Shown here: in pieces, positions 1 through 7,258 of the stretch
How the letters are laid out: the number at the start of each line of letters is the position of its first letter
Position numbering within the stretch: the first letter of the stretch is position 1
DNA from: Candidatus Thorarchaeota archaeon
GTDB taxonomy: Archaea; Asgardarchaeota; Thorarchaeia; Thorarchaeales; Thorarchaeaceae
DNA length: 11,653 nucleotides
Direction: 5' to 3'
Assembly: GCA_016840965.1 (NCBI GenBank)
Contig: JAEORI010000017.1
Location: 1-11,653 of the forward strand
The notes under the pieces: model-generated
Told to the model about the DNA's origin: nothing
Databases searched by the model: none
Seen by the model: only the letters and a program-made list of their open reading frames with translations
Translations under genes and position numbers: made by a program

Positions 1-1
1 A

Positions 2-634
2 AACAACAGGGTCTATGGAAACATCTTTGATCGAAATGTAGCTGGTAATGTAATTGACAATGGATTCCTGAACTGCTGGGACGATAATGTGAGTTCAGGA
101 AATCTATGGAGTGACTATGACTACATTGCAGGAGGCCCATACGGTATCTCCGGTACAGCGAGCAGTCAAGACAGATATCCACGTGTTGATGCTGTAGCCC
201 CAGTCATTAATCACCCAGCTGATATAAACCTTGAACAGGGAGTTTTTGATGCAAATGTATCTTGGGTCATAAGTGATGACCTACCTGACCAATACTGGTT
301 ATATCAGAACGGTGAAGAGCTTTATCATGGCACTTGGAAATCTGGGACTCTTGATTTCACACTACATGTGGAAGGTGAAGAAGTCTATAACATTACCCTT
401 GTGTTGTCCGATTTGTACGGAAATCGTGTTTCCGATACAGTCTTCATACTAAAAGGAACACCAACACCCACGACCTATCCTACTATAGATCATCGCTTAA
501 TCGGCATCCCCCTTTTCATTATAATACCTGGTGTTTTAGGATTCATCTTGATTGTAGTCGTGATGGTAAGAAGGGAGATTATGCAAAACCCTAATACTGA
601 TTATTTGAAGTGCGTGAATGAGCGAGCTAATTAA
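2..634 (+). CDS. NosD-like parallel beta-helix surface protein, C-terminal membrane anchor (5'-truncated)
   Basis: The reading frame is open from base 2, so the true start lies left of the window; 210 residues are visible. The first about 60 residues show the closing block of NosD-type right-handed beta-helix (CASH/carbohydrate-binding) domains: asparagine-rich turns, then the family's WDD...SGNLWSDY element and a PYGISGTASSQDRYP-like segment. An Ig-like beta region of about 100 residues follows, then a Pro/Thr stalk (GTPTPTT), one strongly hydrophobic helix and a short basic tail starting VRREI, typical of an exported protein anchored in the archaeal membrane. Such proteins usually bind surface polysaccharide or act as S-layer-associated adhesins; the ligand here is unknown. 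A GTG at position 89 lies inside the conserved beta-helix block and is not a credible start. The next gene follows after 28 bases. NosD homology alone does not imply nitrous oxide reduction. Confidence 0.85.
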   Translation, partial: NNRVYGNIFDRNVAGNVIDNGFLNCWDDNVSSGNLWSDYDYIAGGPYGISGTASSQDRYPRVDAVAPVINHPADINLEQGVFDANVSWVISDDLPDQYWLYQNGEELYHGTWKSGTLDFTLHVEGEEVYNITLVLSDLYGNRVSDTVFILKGTPTPTTYPTIDHRLIGIPLFIIIPGVLGFILIVVVMVRREIMQNPNTDYLKCVNERAN

Positions 635-662
635 GAGATACTTGTCGTGATGTCTGATTACT

Positions 663-1211
663 ATGGCTCAACTTCGCCTCTTCGCAATAATTGGAATGGC
701 TATAATGACTTTCGTCCTAATTTCTACAATCCCGATTGCAGCCTCGCCAGCAACAATTTTCCTGATAAGTCCAGAAAGCAGCGAACCAGACATCTGGGCA
801 TGGGGGATTGAAGGTGAGTATGAGCTAGGTCAAGGTTTTGATGTTTGGGCAAATGTATCTGACCAAGATGATGATTTGAAGAATGTTACCGTTCAGGTCA
901 TTGGTCCAAATATGACTTACAGAAGTCTCATGACTTTTAATGGCTCATTCTATATAGATTCAGTTCCTGCTTTCCCAAATGATGGCACATTCACTGTTAG
1001 ACTTCGTGCATATGATTTTGAGAACAATACAAGAACTAGCTCCCCATTTTACATTGATTATATATCCACTCCTCCGCCAATAATTGATCCTTCAATTACT
1101 TTACCTATCGTTGTGGGCTCAAGTGTTGGTCTAATGGTCGTATTAGTAGGGTTTGCTTACATTTATGATAGAAAGAAAGGTCCCGAAGAGAGTGTTATCA
1201 CCCAAGAATAG
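663..1211 (+). CDS. Small secreted membrane-anchored protein with Ig-like body
   Basis: This 182-residue protein is of unknown function. Residues 1-28 form a signal peptide or signal anchor: a short positive start, a long hydrophobic core and an A-A-S exit. Residues about 30-135 are beta-strand-rich and read like a single Ig/CARDB-like extracellular domain, with alternating hydrophobics and a D-D-D loop near residue 70. A proline-rich stalk (TPPP, about 136-139) leads to a C-terminal membrane helix at about 146-168, capped by a basic stop-transfer sequence (DRKKG). Five N-X-S/T sequons (N64, N74, N83, N93, N121) suggest N-glycosylation. The layout matches the preceding beta-helix protein (extracellular domain, stalk, helix, short cytosolic tail), and the 28-base gap suggests co-transcription. 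No strong ribosome site is visible before the ATG. It may be an accessory of the surface protein or of the downstream FtsX-type exporter; that link is inference. Confidence 0.75.
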   Translation: MAQLRLFAIIGMAIMTFVLISTIPIAASPATIFLISPESSEPDIWAWGIEGEYELGQGFDVWANVSDQDDDLKNVTVQVIGPNMTYRSLMTFNGSFYIDSVPAFPNDGTFTVRLRAYDFENNTRTSSPFYIDYISTPPPIIDPSITLPIVVGSSVGLMVVLVGFAYIYDRKKGPEESVITQE

Positions 1212-1227
1212 GGATGGATGATAAATT

Positions 1228-1260
1228 ATATCATATTTGATATTATCGCGAGTTTTATAT
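1228..1260 (+). terminator. Weak candidate terminator after the surface-protein pair
   Basis: A 6-bp inverted repeat (ATATCA, four bases, TGATAT; 1228-1243) is followed by a T-rich run (GTTTTATATGTTTT, 1252-1265). A second T5 tract lies at 1304-1308. Archaeal terminators are mainly T tracts, so either could end the upstream transcript. The hairpin is AT-only apart from one G-C pair on each side, so this is a weak call. Confidence 0.25.
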
Positions 1261-1315
1261 GTTTTCGATACTGGATGGACATAGCGCCATCACCCAACGT
1301 ATCTTTTTCCATTAG

Positions 1316-1364
1316 ATTGTTTGATATTTATCATACGTTTGGCGATTGGCATTCATCAAACAAT
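1316..1364. repeat. 10-bp perfect inverted repeat next to the permease promoter
   Basis: ATTGTTTGAT (1316-1325) and ATCAAACAAT (1355-1364) are exact reverse complements separated by 29 bases. The right arm runs directly into the TATA-like sequence TTTATAA. This could be an operator whose two sites lie about four helical turns apart (39 bp centre to centre), or a stem. It is the only clear structure in the 202-base gap 1212-1413 besides the candidate terminator and promoter. Confidence 0.4.
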
Positions 1365-1370
1365 TTATAA
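1364..1370 (+). promoter_or_regulatory. TATA box of the FtsX/ABC operon
   Basis: TTTATAA, preceded by an A-rich BRE-like stretch (CAAACAA), lies 44 bases before the permease ATG. A TATA box here predicts transcription starting near 1393-1395, just ahead of the ribosome site. The assignment rests on sequence and spacing only. Confidence 0.5.
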
Positions 1371-1396
1371 GAATAGGGGTTAATACTGGAGTGCAC

Positions 1397-1402
1397 TGGA
1401 GG
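1397..1402 (+). promoter_or_regulatory. Ribosome binding site of the permease gene
   Basis: TGGAGG lies 11 bases upstream of the ATG at 1414. The match to the 16S rRNA tail is strong and the spacing is slightly long. No other in-frame start is close, which supports the ATG at 1414. Confidence 0.5.
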
Positions 1403-1413
1403 ATTTCTCAGGA

Positions 1414-4200
1414 ATGTTCAGATATGCCTTCAAGCGAGTTGCTCGTAGCTACCGTCTTTTCGTTGCTCTGACAGTAGGAGTTCTTCTGGCTACAACTTTC
1501 TTTGCAGCGACGAATGTTGCTGCTGATGTACTTTCTAGGGATGCTCTTGATGCCAGTATTGAGGGATACCTCTATGATTTCTCAGTCGATAGCGAATTAT
1601 CGAACTGGACATTAGCCGAAATTAATACTCTAGAGATTAATCTCCTCAATCTGACCGGTATAACGGCATCAACCCACTCATCCCAATTCACATTTGAATT
1701 CAATAACACTGGTTTGAACATGACGCTTGCAGGTCTGGAAATGTCCTCTGATCTCACATCAGGTTTGCAGTTGATATCAGGACGACCCACTCTTGGACCA
1801 AATGAAACATATATTGTGAGCGGCTCCGCAAATGAATCACTCTTTGAATTAGATCGCATTGTGGAAGTAGAAATACCGGTTTTCCGAGGATATAATCCTC
1901 CAATAATCCTTCACCGAAATCTTACAGTGGCAGGATATGTGTATCTTCCTGGAGACACAAGGAACTCAATATTTCAATCTTCAGGCGGCAGCATCCTTGA
2001 TATTCTTACAGGAGGCGACATCAGCGCGATGGGAATTTTTGCCCGAAGATCATATAATTTACTACTCACAGATTGGGAACTTACTGTACAATCAATTCTT
2101 GATGAAGCCTCGGAGGTACCAGCTCACAGTAAGATTGCTGTACGAAATCTCATTCTTCTTCAGATTGATAGGTCACGATACCTTGATCCTTACGATATAG
2201 GTGCATCACTAACTAGACTTGGTCAAATTGAATCTTTAATCACTGCACGTTCAAGCTCATACAATGCAGATGTCATATCCAACCTTGCGACGCCTCTGAC
2301 GTTTTATCAATTCACACAAATAGGAATGAACTTCCAATTTGTTTCCATATCTCTTCCTATCTTCTTACTGGCATACTTCACTGGGACCATGGTTAGCGAC
2401 GTAGGATACAATTTCAGAAGGCGTGAAATTGGACTTCTCTTAACAAAAGGCTATCAAAATCATACCATTAAAAGAATGTTTCTTGTTGAAGGCACTCTAG
2501 TTGGCGGTATTGCTGGAGCATTTTCAGTCTTTCTTGGAACTGCTGCAGCATACTACGTACTTGGTGTCAGTTATACTAATTTCCTCACCGTGGTCCTAAG
2601 CAATATTGTAGCTATAATCCTGGCTATAATCGTAGGAATGTTCCTGGGATTGTTTTCCGTTTGGAGACCCGCAGGACGTGCATCAAAACTTGAGCCACTT
2701 GACGCTTTAAAACAATACATATTCGTTGAAGATATTTCAGAATACAAGCGTCTTTTGCCAACCATTTCCCTGATTCTTGGTACATACAAACTAATTGTTT
2801 GGATTCTTGGTATTGAAATGAGTAGCCTGCTCAGCTCCATAGGTTTCGGGAATTTTATAATCACACTAGTTTTTGGTGCGTGGCTTGCAGTCGATTCAAT
2901 TCTCAATACAATTGGACCACTTCTGTTTCTCTATGGTGCAACGAGGGTTTTCATGAAAGGATCTTTGAGGTTCCAAGAAGCTGTCGTAAATGCAGGTCGG
3001 AGATTCTTTGGAGCATTTGGAAATCTAGCGACAAGAAATATCAAACGAAATCCTGCTAGGACTGCATCTCTTGTTTTCATTATTGCACTCATTGTGTCCT
3101 ACGGAATTTTCGCCACTGGAAGTCTTTACTCACGATATGATTTCATTGAACGAAGTGCACGATACGACGTAGGAGCAGATGTACGAGTCCAGCTTGATGC
3201 TGGCGCCAATATGACGGAGATGCTTTCAGCTATAGATGCATACAGTGGAGTCGAAGCAGTGACCCCTGAATACCATTTGGATCTAAGGGCTGGATCAACC
3301 ACGATTGATACTCGTGGAATTAGACCCACAGAATGGCTTGAAGTGGGATATTGGGAATCTCAATGGTTCTTAGGTGACGTAAATGAGATGGTAAACGCCC
3401 TTGGAGATGATGGAATCATCATATCTCGAGATATAGCTAAAAGGCTTGAGTTAGATGTTGGTGATACGATATATGTTGCTGGTCCTTTTGGATCAGGAAC
3501 ATATGGGCTAAGAATTGTTGGTTTACTTGGTTATGTGACATTGATTGAGATGACTGTCTTTGGCTTAACAATCTCTACAGGTGGAGAGTACATATCTATT
3601 GTATCAGAGTCATTCTTGAATGAAAGTATGCTCATTCATACATCAACAGCTAATGTGCTAGTTGATACAGCTCCTGATGTCAATGGCACTATTCTTCAAG
3701 AGCAAATTGTCAATTATCTCGAAGATGTGTATACAAGTTATTCAGTCACTTCTGAAATAGCAGATTATCAGTCAAGTCCACTTAGAAGCGGCTCTACAAA
3801 GATACAATGGCTAGCAATCAGTTTTGCCATCATCCTCGCAATGGTGGGGACTGGTCTGGTAGTGTTTCTTACCTTGAAGGAAAAGGATGTAGAAATTGCA
3901 CTATTATCTGTTCGAGGTTTCAACAAGTGGCAGTTGTTCAAGACACTTCTTGCGGAGGTGATGGTGACAATCCTGTTTGCGCTCCTGCTTGGTATTTTTG
4001 TTGGAGTCGTAGAAAACCTTGGTCAGGTATCACAGTTGAATCAAAATGCTTCCGGTCTTATTCGTTATCAAGTAACTTTGGGAGGAGCAGCGTTCTATAC
4101 AAATCTCATTCTCGTGGGGGTTGTTTTATTGGCTGCGATAATTCCTGTCTGGCTTGCATCTAGGCGACCAGAGTCTAAAGTTGATTTACTAAGAGCATAG
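1414..4200 (+). CDS. FtsX/MacB-family ABC transporter permease, about ten membrane helices
   Basis: This 928-residue membrane protein is the permease half of a LolCDE/MacB-type (type VII) ABC system, which usually moves or mechanically acts on lipids, lipoproteins or surface substrates without a classical import pore. Predicted helices are at about 14-36, 305-327, 357-384, 392-416, 450-474, 480-507, 549-570, 798-821, 846-868 and 890-915. Two extracytoplasmic domains occupy 40-300 and 572-796. Each FtsX half carries the coupling motif after its second helix: RRREIGLLLTKG (335-346) and EKDVEIALLSVRG (823-835). The protein is therefore a tandem duplication of the four-helix FtsX unit joined by two linker helices, so one chain could supply both permease subunits. 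The first ectodomain has several glycosylation sequons (for example N64, N97, N102). The ATPase gene follows after nine bases. Substrate is unknown; the upstream surface proteins are possible clients. Confidence 0.92.
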   Translation: MFRYAFKRVARSYRLFVALTVGVLLATTFFAATNVAADVLSRDALDASIEGYLYDFSVDSELSNWTLAEINTLEINLLNLTGITASTHSSQFTFEFNNTGLNMTLAGLEMSSDLTSGLQLISGRPTLGPNETYIVSGSANESLFELDRIVEVEIPVFRGYNPPIILHRNLTVAGYVYLPGDTRNSIFQSSGGSILDILTGGDISAMGIFARRSYNLLLTDWELTVQSILDEASEVPAHSKIAVRNLILLQIDRSRYLDPYDIGASLTRLGQIESLITARSSSYNADVISNLATPLTFYQFTQIGMNFQFVSISLPIFLLAYFTGTMVSDVGYNFRRREIGLLLTKGYQNHTIKRMFLVEGTLVGGIAGAFSVFLGTAAAYYVLGVSYTNFLTVVLSNIVAIILAIIVGMFLGLFSVWRPAGRASKLEPLDALKQYIFVEDISEYKRLLPTISLILGTYKLIVWILGIEMSSLLSSIGFGNFIITLVFGAWLAVDSILNTIGPLLFLYGATRVFMKGSLRFQEAVVNAGRRFFGAFGNLATRNIKRNPARTASLVFIIALIVSYGIFATGSLYSRYDFIERSARYDVGADVRVQLDAGANMTEMLSAIDAYSGVEAVTPEYHLDLRAGSTTIDTRGIRPTEWLEVGYWESQWFLGDVNEMVNALGDDGIIISRDIAKRLELDVGDTIYVAGPFGSGTYGLRIVGLLGYVTLIEMTVFGLTISTGGEYISIVSESFLNESMLIHTSTANVLVDTAPDVNGTILQEQIVNYLEDVYTSYSVTSEIADYQSSPLRSGSTKIQWLAISFAIILAMVGTGLVVFLTLKEKDVEIALLSVRGFNKWQLFKTLLAEVMVTILFALLLGIFVGVVENLGQVSQLNQNASGLIRYQVTLGGAAFYTNLILVGVVLLAAIIPVWLASRRPESKVDLLRA

Positions 4201-4205
4201 GTGAT
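4199..4205 (+). promoter_or_regulatory. Ribosome site overlapping the permease stop codon
   Basis: AGGTGAT begins within the TAG stop of the permease and lies four bases before the ATPase ATG at 4210. The overlap of stop codon and ribosome site indicates translational coupling of permease and ATPase. Confidence 0.7.
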
Positions 4206-4209
4206 TTAG

Positions 4210-5100
4210 ATGAGTAATAAAGCGTATATTCAAACTGATGACCTTGTGAAGGTCTATCGTTTAGGAAATGTAGAGGTTCAGGCTCTCCGAGGTCTCTCGA
4301 TGCAGGTGCACCAGGGAGAGATGGTGGCTATTGTTGGAGCAAGTGGGTCCGGAAAGACTACACTACTCAATATCTTGGGCGGGATCACAAGAGCGACTGC
4401 TGGTACGACTGTCGTGGCTGGCTACGATGTCACGAATGCAAGTGCAGTCCAACTTGTTGCTCTTCGCCGCGAGATTGTTGGGCATATCTTTCAAGAACTC
4501 AACCTCATTCCTACATTGACCGCCTATGAGAATGTCGAGTTGCCTATGCTTGCAGCCAAAGTGGACGGACACAGAAGAAAAGCACGAGTCGAGGAATTAC
4601 TTGGTATCGTAGGGCTTGCAGACCGCATGAAGCACAAACCCGATGAATTGTCAGGCGGTGAGCGTCAACGAGTTGCCATTGCCGCAGCTATTGCCAATGA
4701 CCCGAAGGTCCTCTTGTGCGATGAACCAACTGGAGACCTTGATACAGAAACTGGTGGAATTATTGTTGAGTATCTGCATAAGGTCAACAAAGAATATGGC
4801 AAGACTGTAATCATGGTAACTCACGACCCATCTGTTGCTAGGCAATGTGACAGAATCTATAGAATTCGGGATGGTCAAATCATCTCAGTTCAATCACCAA
4901 CAGCTGACAGTGAATCGGAAGCAGTTTCACGAGTAGATGTGATTCGGGAACGACTAACAGAGATTAAAGCAGAGATAGATCGAGTTGATGAACAAGCCAA
5001 GGCTGGAACAATAGATCTTGGTGTCTTCGCTGGACGTAGGACTGCTTTGTCAGACCGAAAGAAAATGTTCGAGGAAGAATTGCATAGGTTAGGTCTCTAG
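4210..5100 (+). CDS. LolD/MacB-type ABC transporter ATPase with C-terminal coiled-coil extension
   Basis: This 296-residue cytoplasmic ATPase powers the preceding FtsX-type permease. All nucleotide-binding elements are intact: Walker A GASGSGKT (43-50), Q-loop glutamine at 95, signature LSGGERQ (147-153), Walker B VLLCDE (167-172), the D-loop GDLD (175-178) and the switch histidine at 205 in VTHD. Spacing and sequence fit the LolD/MacB/FtsE subfamily, whose members are usually about 225-240 residues. Residues about 238-296 are an extra tail, charged and helical (RERLTEIKAEIDRVDEQAK, then a KKMFEEELHRLG end), probably a short coiled coil for dimer contact or partner binding. The domain organisation is clear; the role of the tail is inference. 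It is translationally coupled to the permease, and no separate promoter is seen. Confidence 0.95.
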   Translation: MSNKAYIQTDDLVKVYRLGNVEVQALRGLSMQVHQGEMVAIVGASGSGKTTLLNILGGITRATAGTTVVAGYDVTNASAVQLVALRREIVGHIFQELNLIPTLTAYENVELPMLAAKVDGHRRKARVEELLGIVGLADRMKHKPDELSGGERQRVAIAAAIANDPKVLLCDEPTGDLDTETGGIIVEYLHKVNKEYGKTVIMVTHDPSVARQCDRIYRIRDGQIISVQSPTADSESEAVSRVDVIRERLTEIKAEIDRVDEQAKAGTIDLGVFAGRRTALSDRKKMFEEELHRLGL

Positions 5101-5154
5101 TTGTTGTACCTCTGTCTCGATATGTTTTTGTCGTGGACGAGGTCTTTCAATTCT

Positions 5155-5159
5155 AGGTG
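5155..5159 (+). promoter_or_regulatory. Ribosome site that decides the start of the asparaginase-like gene
   Basis: AGGTG lies six bases before the GTG at 5166, an ideal spacing. An earlier in-frame GTG at 5157 overlaps this AGGTG itself and has only a distant GAGGT behind it (13 bases). The site therefore favours 5166. Confidence 0.5.
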
Positions 5160-5165
5160 TACTTA

Positions 5166-6041
5166 GTGCGTCTTCCTGTAGTTGCTGTCCATGGTGGAGC
5201 CACAGTCTTTGATAAAAAGTACCACTCAGCTATTCTAGGAGCAGTCAAAAAGGCTGCGAAGATGGGTATGTGTGCTCTAGAACAAGGTGGATCAGCTCTT
5301 GACGCAGTTGAAGCAGCCATTTGGATTTTAGAAGAAACAAATCTCTTCACTGCAGGACTGGGAGCTAGTAAGAACCGTGATGGTGAAATCGAACTCGATG
5401 CGATGATTATGGACGGTAACCGACTACAGAGTGGAGCTGTGATGGCTGTCCAAAACATCGCCCATCCCATATCACTAGCTAGATATGTCCTGGAGAGAAC
5501 ATCGAATTCACAGATTGTAGGGAAAGGAGCAAGCAAGCTATACGAACAGATGTTAGCTGAAGGATACCGAAAAGAGACCTCAGCTCATAGAACTGAGCGA
5601 CCTATTATCACAAAGGGCTGCGACACAGTAGGTGCGATTGCAGTAGATAAGAATGGCATGATTGTTTCTGGTTCTTCAACGAGTGGCTGGCCAGGAAAGT
5701 TACCGGGCAGGGTAGGAGATTCTCCAATTGTTGGTGCAGGTGTCTATGCCAACGATATTGCTGGTGCAAGTTGTACAGGTAAGGGTGAGCAAATTCTGAG
5801 GATAACCATGGGCAGAATGTCTGTCTTCCATGTTGAACAAGGTCTATCAGTGCAGGAATCAGCAAAAATTGTGATGGCTGAGTTACGCCAAAAAACCAGT
5901 GGCGAGGCTGGTCTAATTTTGGTTGACAGACTTGGTAACGTGGCAATCCAATTCGATACGCTCCATATGCCCGTAGCTGTATTATCAAAGGGTATGAAAG
6001 ATATCTACTGCTCAATGACTCCCAAGTGGCCTGTTGATTAA
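5166..6041 (+). CDS. Isoaspartyl peptidase / plant-type L-asparaginase (Ntn hydrolase, family T2)
   Basis: The product is 291 residues from the preferred GTG start (294 from GTG 5157). Family T2 enzymes cleave themselves into alpha and beta subunits before a threonine that becomes the nucleophile, and hydrolyse isoaspartyl dipeptides and asparagine. The opening VVAVHGGA is the family's N-terminal strand. The cleavage site is in CDTVGAIAVD, with nucleophile Thr154 counted from 5166. The supporting threonines follow at the spacing expected for E. coli EcAIII: Thr172 in SSTSG (+18) and Thr204 in CTGKGEQ (+50). The substrate-binding GRVGDSPIVGAGVYAN block is intact. Cys at the position before Asp-Thr replaces the more usual Gly or His. 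No signal peptide is seen, so it is probably cytoplasmic, in protein repair or asparagine turnover. It lies 65 bases after the ATPase gene and may be co-transcribed, though a T5 run at 5125-5129 could separate them. Confidence 0.93.
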   Translation: MRLPVVAVHGGATVFDKKYHSAILGAVKKAAKMGMCALEQGGSALDAVEAAIWILEETNLFTAGLGASKNRDGEIELDAMIMDGNRLQSGAVMAVQNIAHPISLARYVLERTSNSQIVGKGASKLYEQMLAEGYRKETSAHRTERPIITKGCDTVGAIAVDKNGMIVSGSSTSGWPGKLPGRVGDSPIVGAGVYANDIAGASCTGKGEQILRITMGRMSVFHVEQGLSVQESAKIVMAELRQKTSGEAGLILVDRLGNVAIQFDTLHMPVAVLSKGMKDIYCSMTPKWPVD

Positions 6042-6044
6042 AAC

Positions 6045-7241
6045 CTAGTCCAGTAGTCGTTTTTCACCTGTGATCTTCAATATCTCAGTGATATCCTGAC
6101 TTACTTCCAAGCAACCGAGATATTTCTGCTCACTATCTCTAACTGCAAAGTAGCGAATGTGTATTGTCTTTCCTCCGAGGTTAATCCAAAACTCTGCTGA
6201 GTCCCGGGTTCCATCTCGGAAATCACTTAAGATCTTCTCAACAATGTGCACGCTCTTCTTTGGGTGACATAGTTTAACACTCCTCCCAATCACAGCCCGC
6301 GACCTGACAAAGATTCTGTCTGGTGATTCGCTAAAGAATTGCACACGATTTTGATCATCTACAAACGTCATATCGATTGGTAGATGATTGAAGATTGCTT
6401 CCAACATATCAACAGAAAGTCTTCCACTGCCAAATACTATTTCACGCGCGTCTGATACAGATGGTTTTACTACCTCAATAGGAGTTCCCTTATGAATAGC
6501 CTTGATTGAATAGCTACAATAACCGATATCATTGAAATCCTGTGTAACAACTTCCCACTCATGTTCCTTGAACAACCTTAAGGATGCTGGAAAGAGGATA
6601 TTATTCTCCTTATTGAAATGGCTAGCAAGCATATTGGAAAGGTTTGTAGCTGCCTCGCTTAACTTCTCTAGTTCAGCAATCATTGTTTCATTCGATTCTG
6701 ATTCAAGCTCAAACAAAGTCTTCTCTATTTCATGAATTTCTTGGTGTTCACTCCACATTGCCGCTGGCGGCCCAGTGAGACCGTGTTTCTCTAGAACTGG
6801 AAAGAGCGCATTTTCTTCACGTAGATAATGTGTTTCAGATTCAGCAAAGAATCCAAGCAACTGTCTAATCCTATCAATAAACGCCTCTTCCGGTTCTCTC
6901 TCTCCACTCTTCAATGTCATCGTGAGGGTATAGAGTTCGTTCGCATATTCCAGGAGAAGATTATGTTCAACCATCAAGGTGTAAATAGGATGGCCTCTTG
7001 GGGCAATTGGCTTTTGAGCTTGGACAGTCTCTCTAAAGACTTCAAGGCTCATGTTGAAAAGAGTCTCGTAATCACATTCAGAAATACCTTCTTGAATCAG
7101 CTCATCCTTTAGAAGTGTCATCTCTGCAGGATTCACGACACCCAATGATTTCATGAATTGATTCTTGAGATTAGTAAGATTCTCACCAGAACTAATCTTT
7201 TTAGCTATCTCTTTCAGAATATTCTTCCTGTCACTCGCCAT
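6045..7241 (-). CDS. DUF438-hemerythrin-PAS protein (COG2461 type)
   Basis: This is a 398-residue soluble protein with three domains. Residues 4-75 are a DUF438 helical domain (ILKEIAKKISSGE...). Residues 83-228 are a hemerythrin HHE domain, with likely diiron ligands H84, H93, H138, E142 or E143, H166, H170, H208 and E212 in motifs such as THYLREEN, SEHQEIHE and SHFNKEN. Residues 272-388 are a PAS domain ending in the typical SQDIT and containing a CHPKKSVHIVEKIL block that I recognise from this family. Hemerythrin domains bind O2, NO or peroxide, and PAS domains sense ligands or redox state; no output kinase is present, so it may signal by protein contact with the ferredoxin-like partner. 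ATG 7241 is preferred because GGGCGAT lies just upstream; ATG 7253 is possible. The frame stays open upstream to 7373 but only by overlapping the ferredoxin gene. Confidence 0.9.
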   Translation of the reverse strand: MASDRKNILKEIAKKISSGENLTNLKNQFMKSLGVVNPAEMTLLKDELIQEGISECDYETLFNMSLEVFRETVQAQKPIAPRGHPIYTLMVEHNLLLEYANELYTLTMTLKSGEREPEEAFIDRIRQLLGFFAESETHYLREENALFPVLEKHGLTGPPAAMWSEHQEIHEIEKTLFELESESNETMIAELEKLSEAATNLSNMLASHFNKENNILFPASLRLFKEHEWEVVTQDFNDIGYCSYSIKAIHKGTPIEVVKPSVSDAREIVFGSGRLSVDMLEAIFNHLPIDMTFVDDQNRVQFFSESPDRIFVRSRAVIGRSVKLCHPKKSVHIVEKILSDFRDGTRDSAEFWINLGGKTIHIRYFAVRDSEQKYLGCLEVSQDITEILKITGEKRLLD

Positions 7242-7258
7242 GAAATCGCCCATATATA

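Noticed and set aside
2..634. Reading the NosD-like protein as evidence for a nitrous oxide reductase (nos) operon
   Set aside because: No nosZ, nosL or copper-site gene is present, and NosD-type beta-helices are common in unrelated archaeal surface proteins.
1572..3329. Several open minus-strand frames inside the permease gene (1572-1859, 2571-2906, 3126-3329)
   Set aside because: They are antisense shadows without family features, while the plus-strand permease has clear motifs across the same region.
5153..6015. Minus-strand frames of 127 and 135 residues opposite the asparaginase-like gene
   Set aside because: Low-complexity composition with no recognisable domain; the plus-strand product has all catalytic motifs of family T2.
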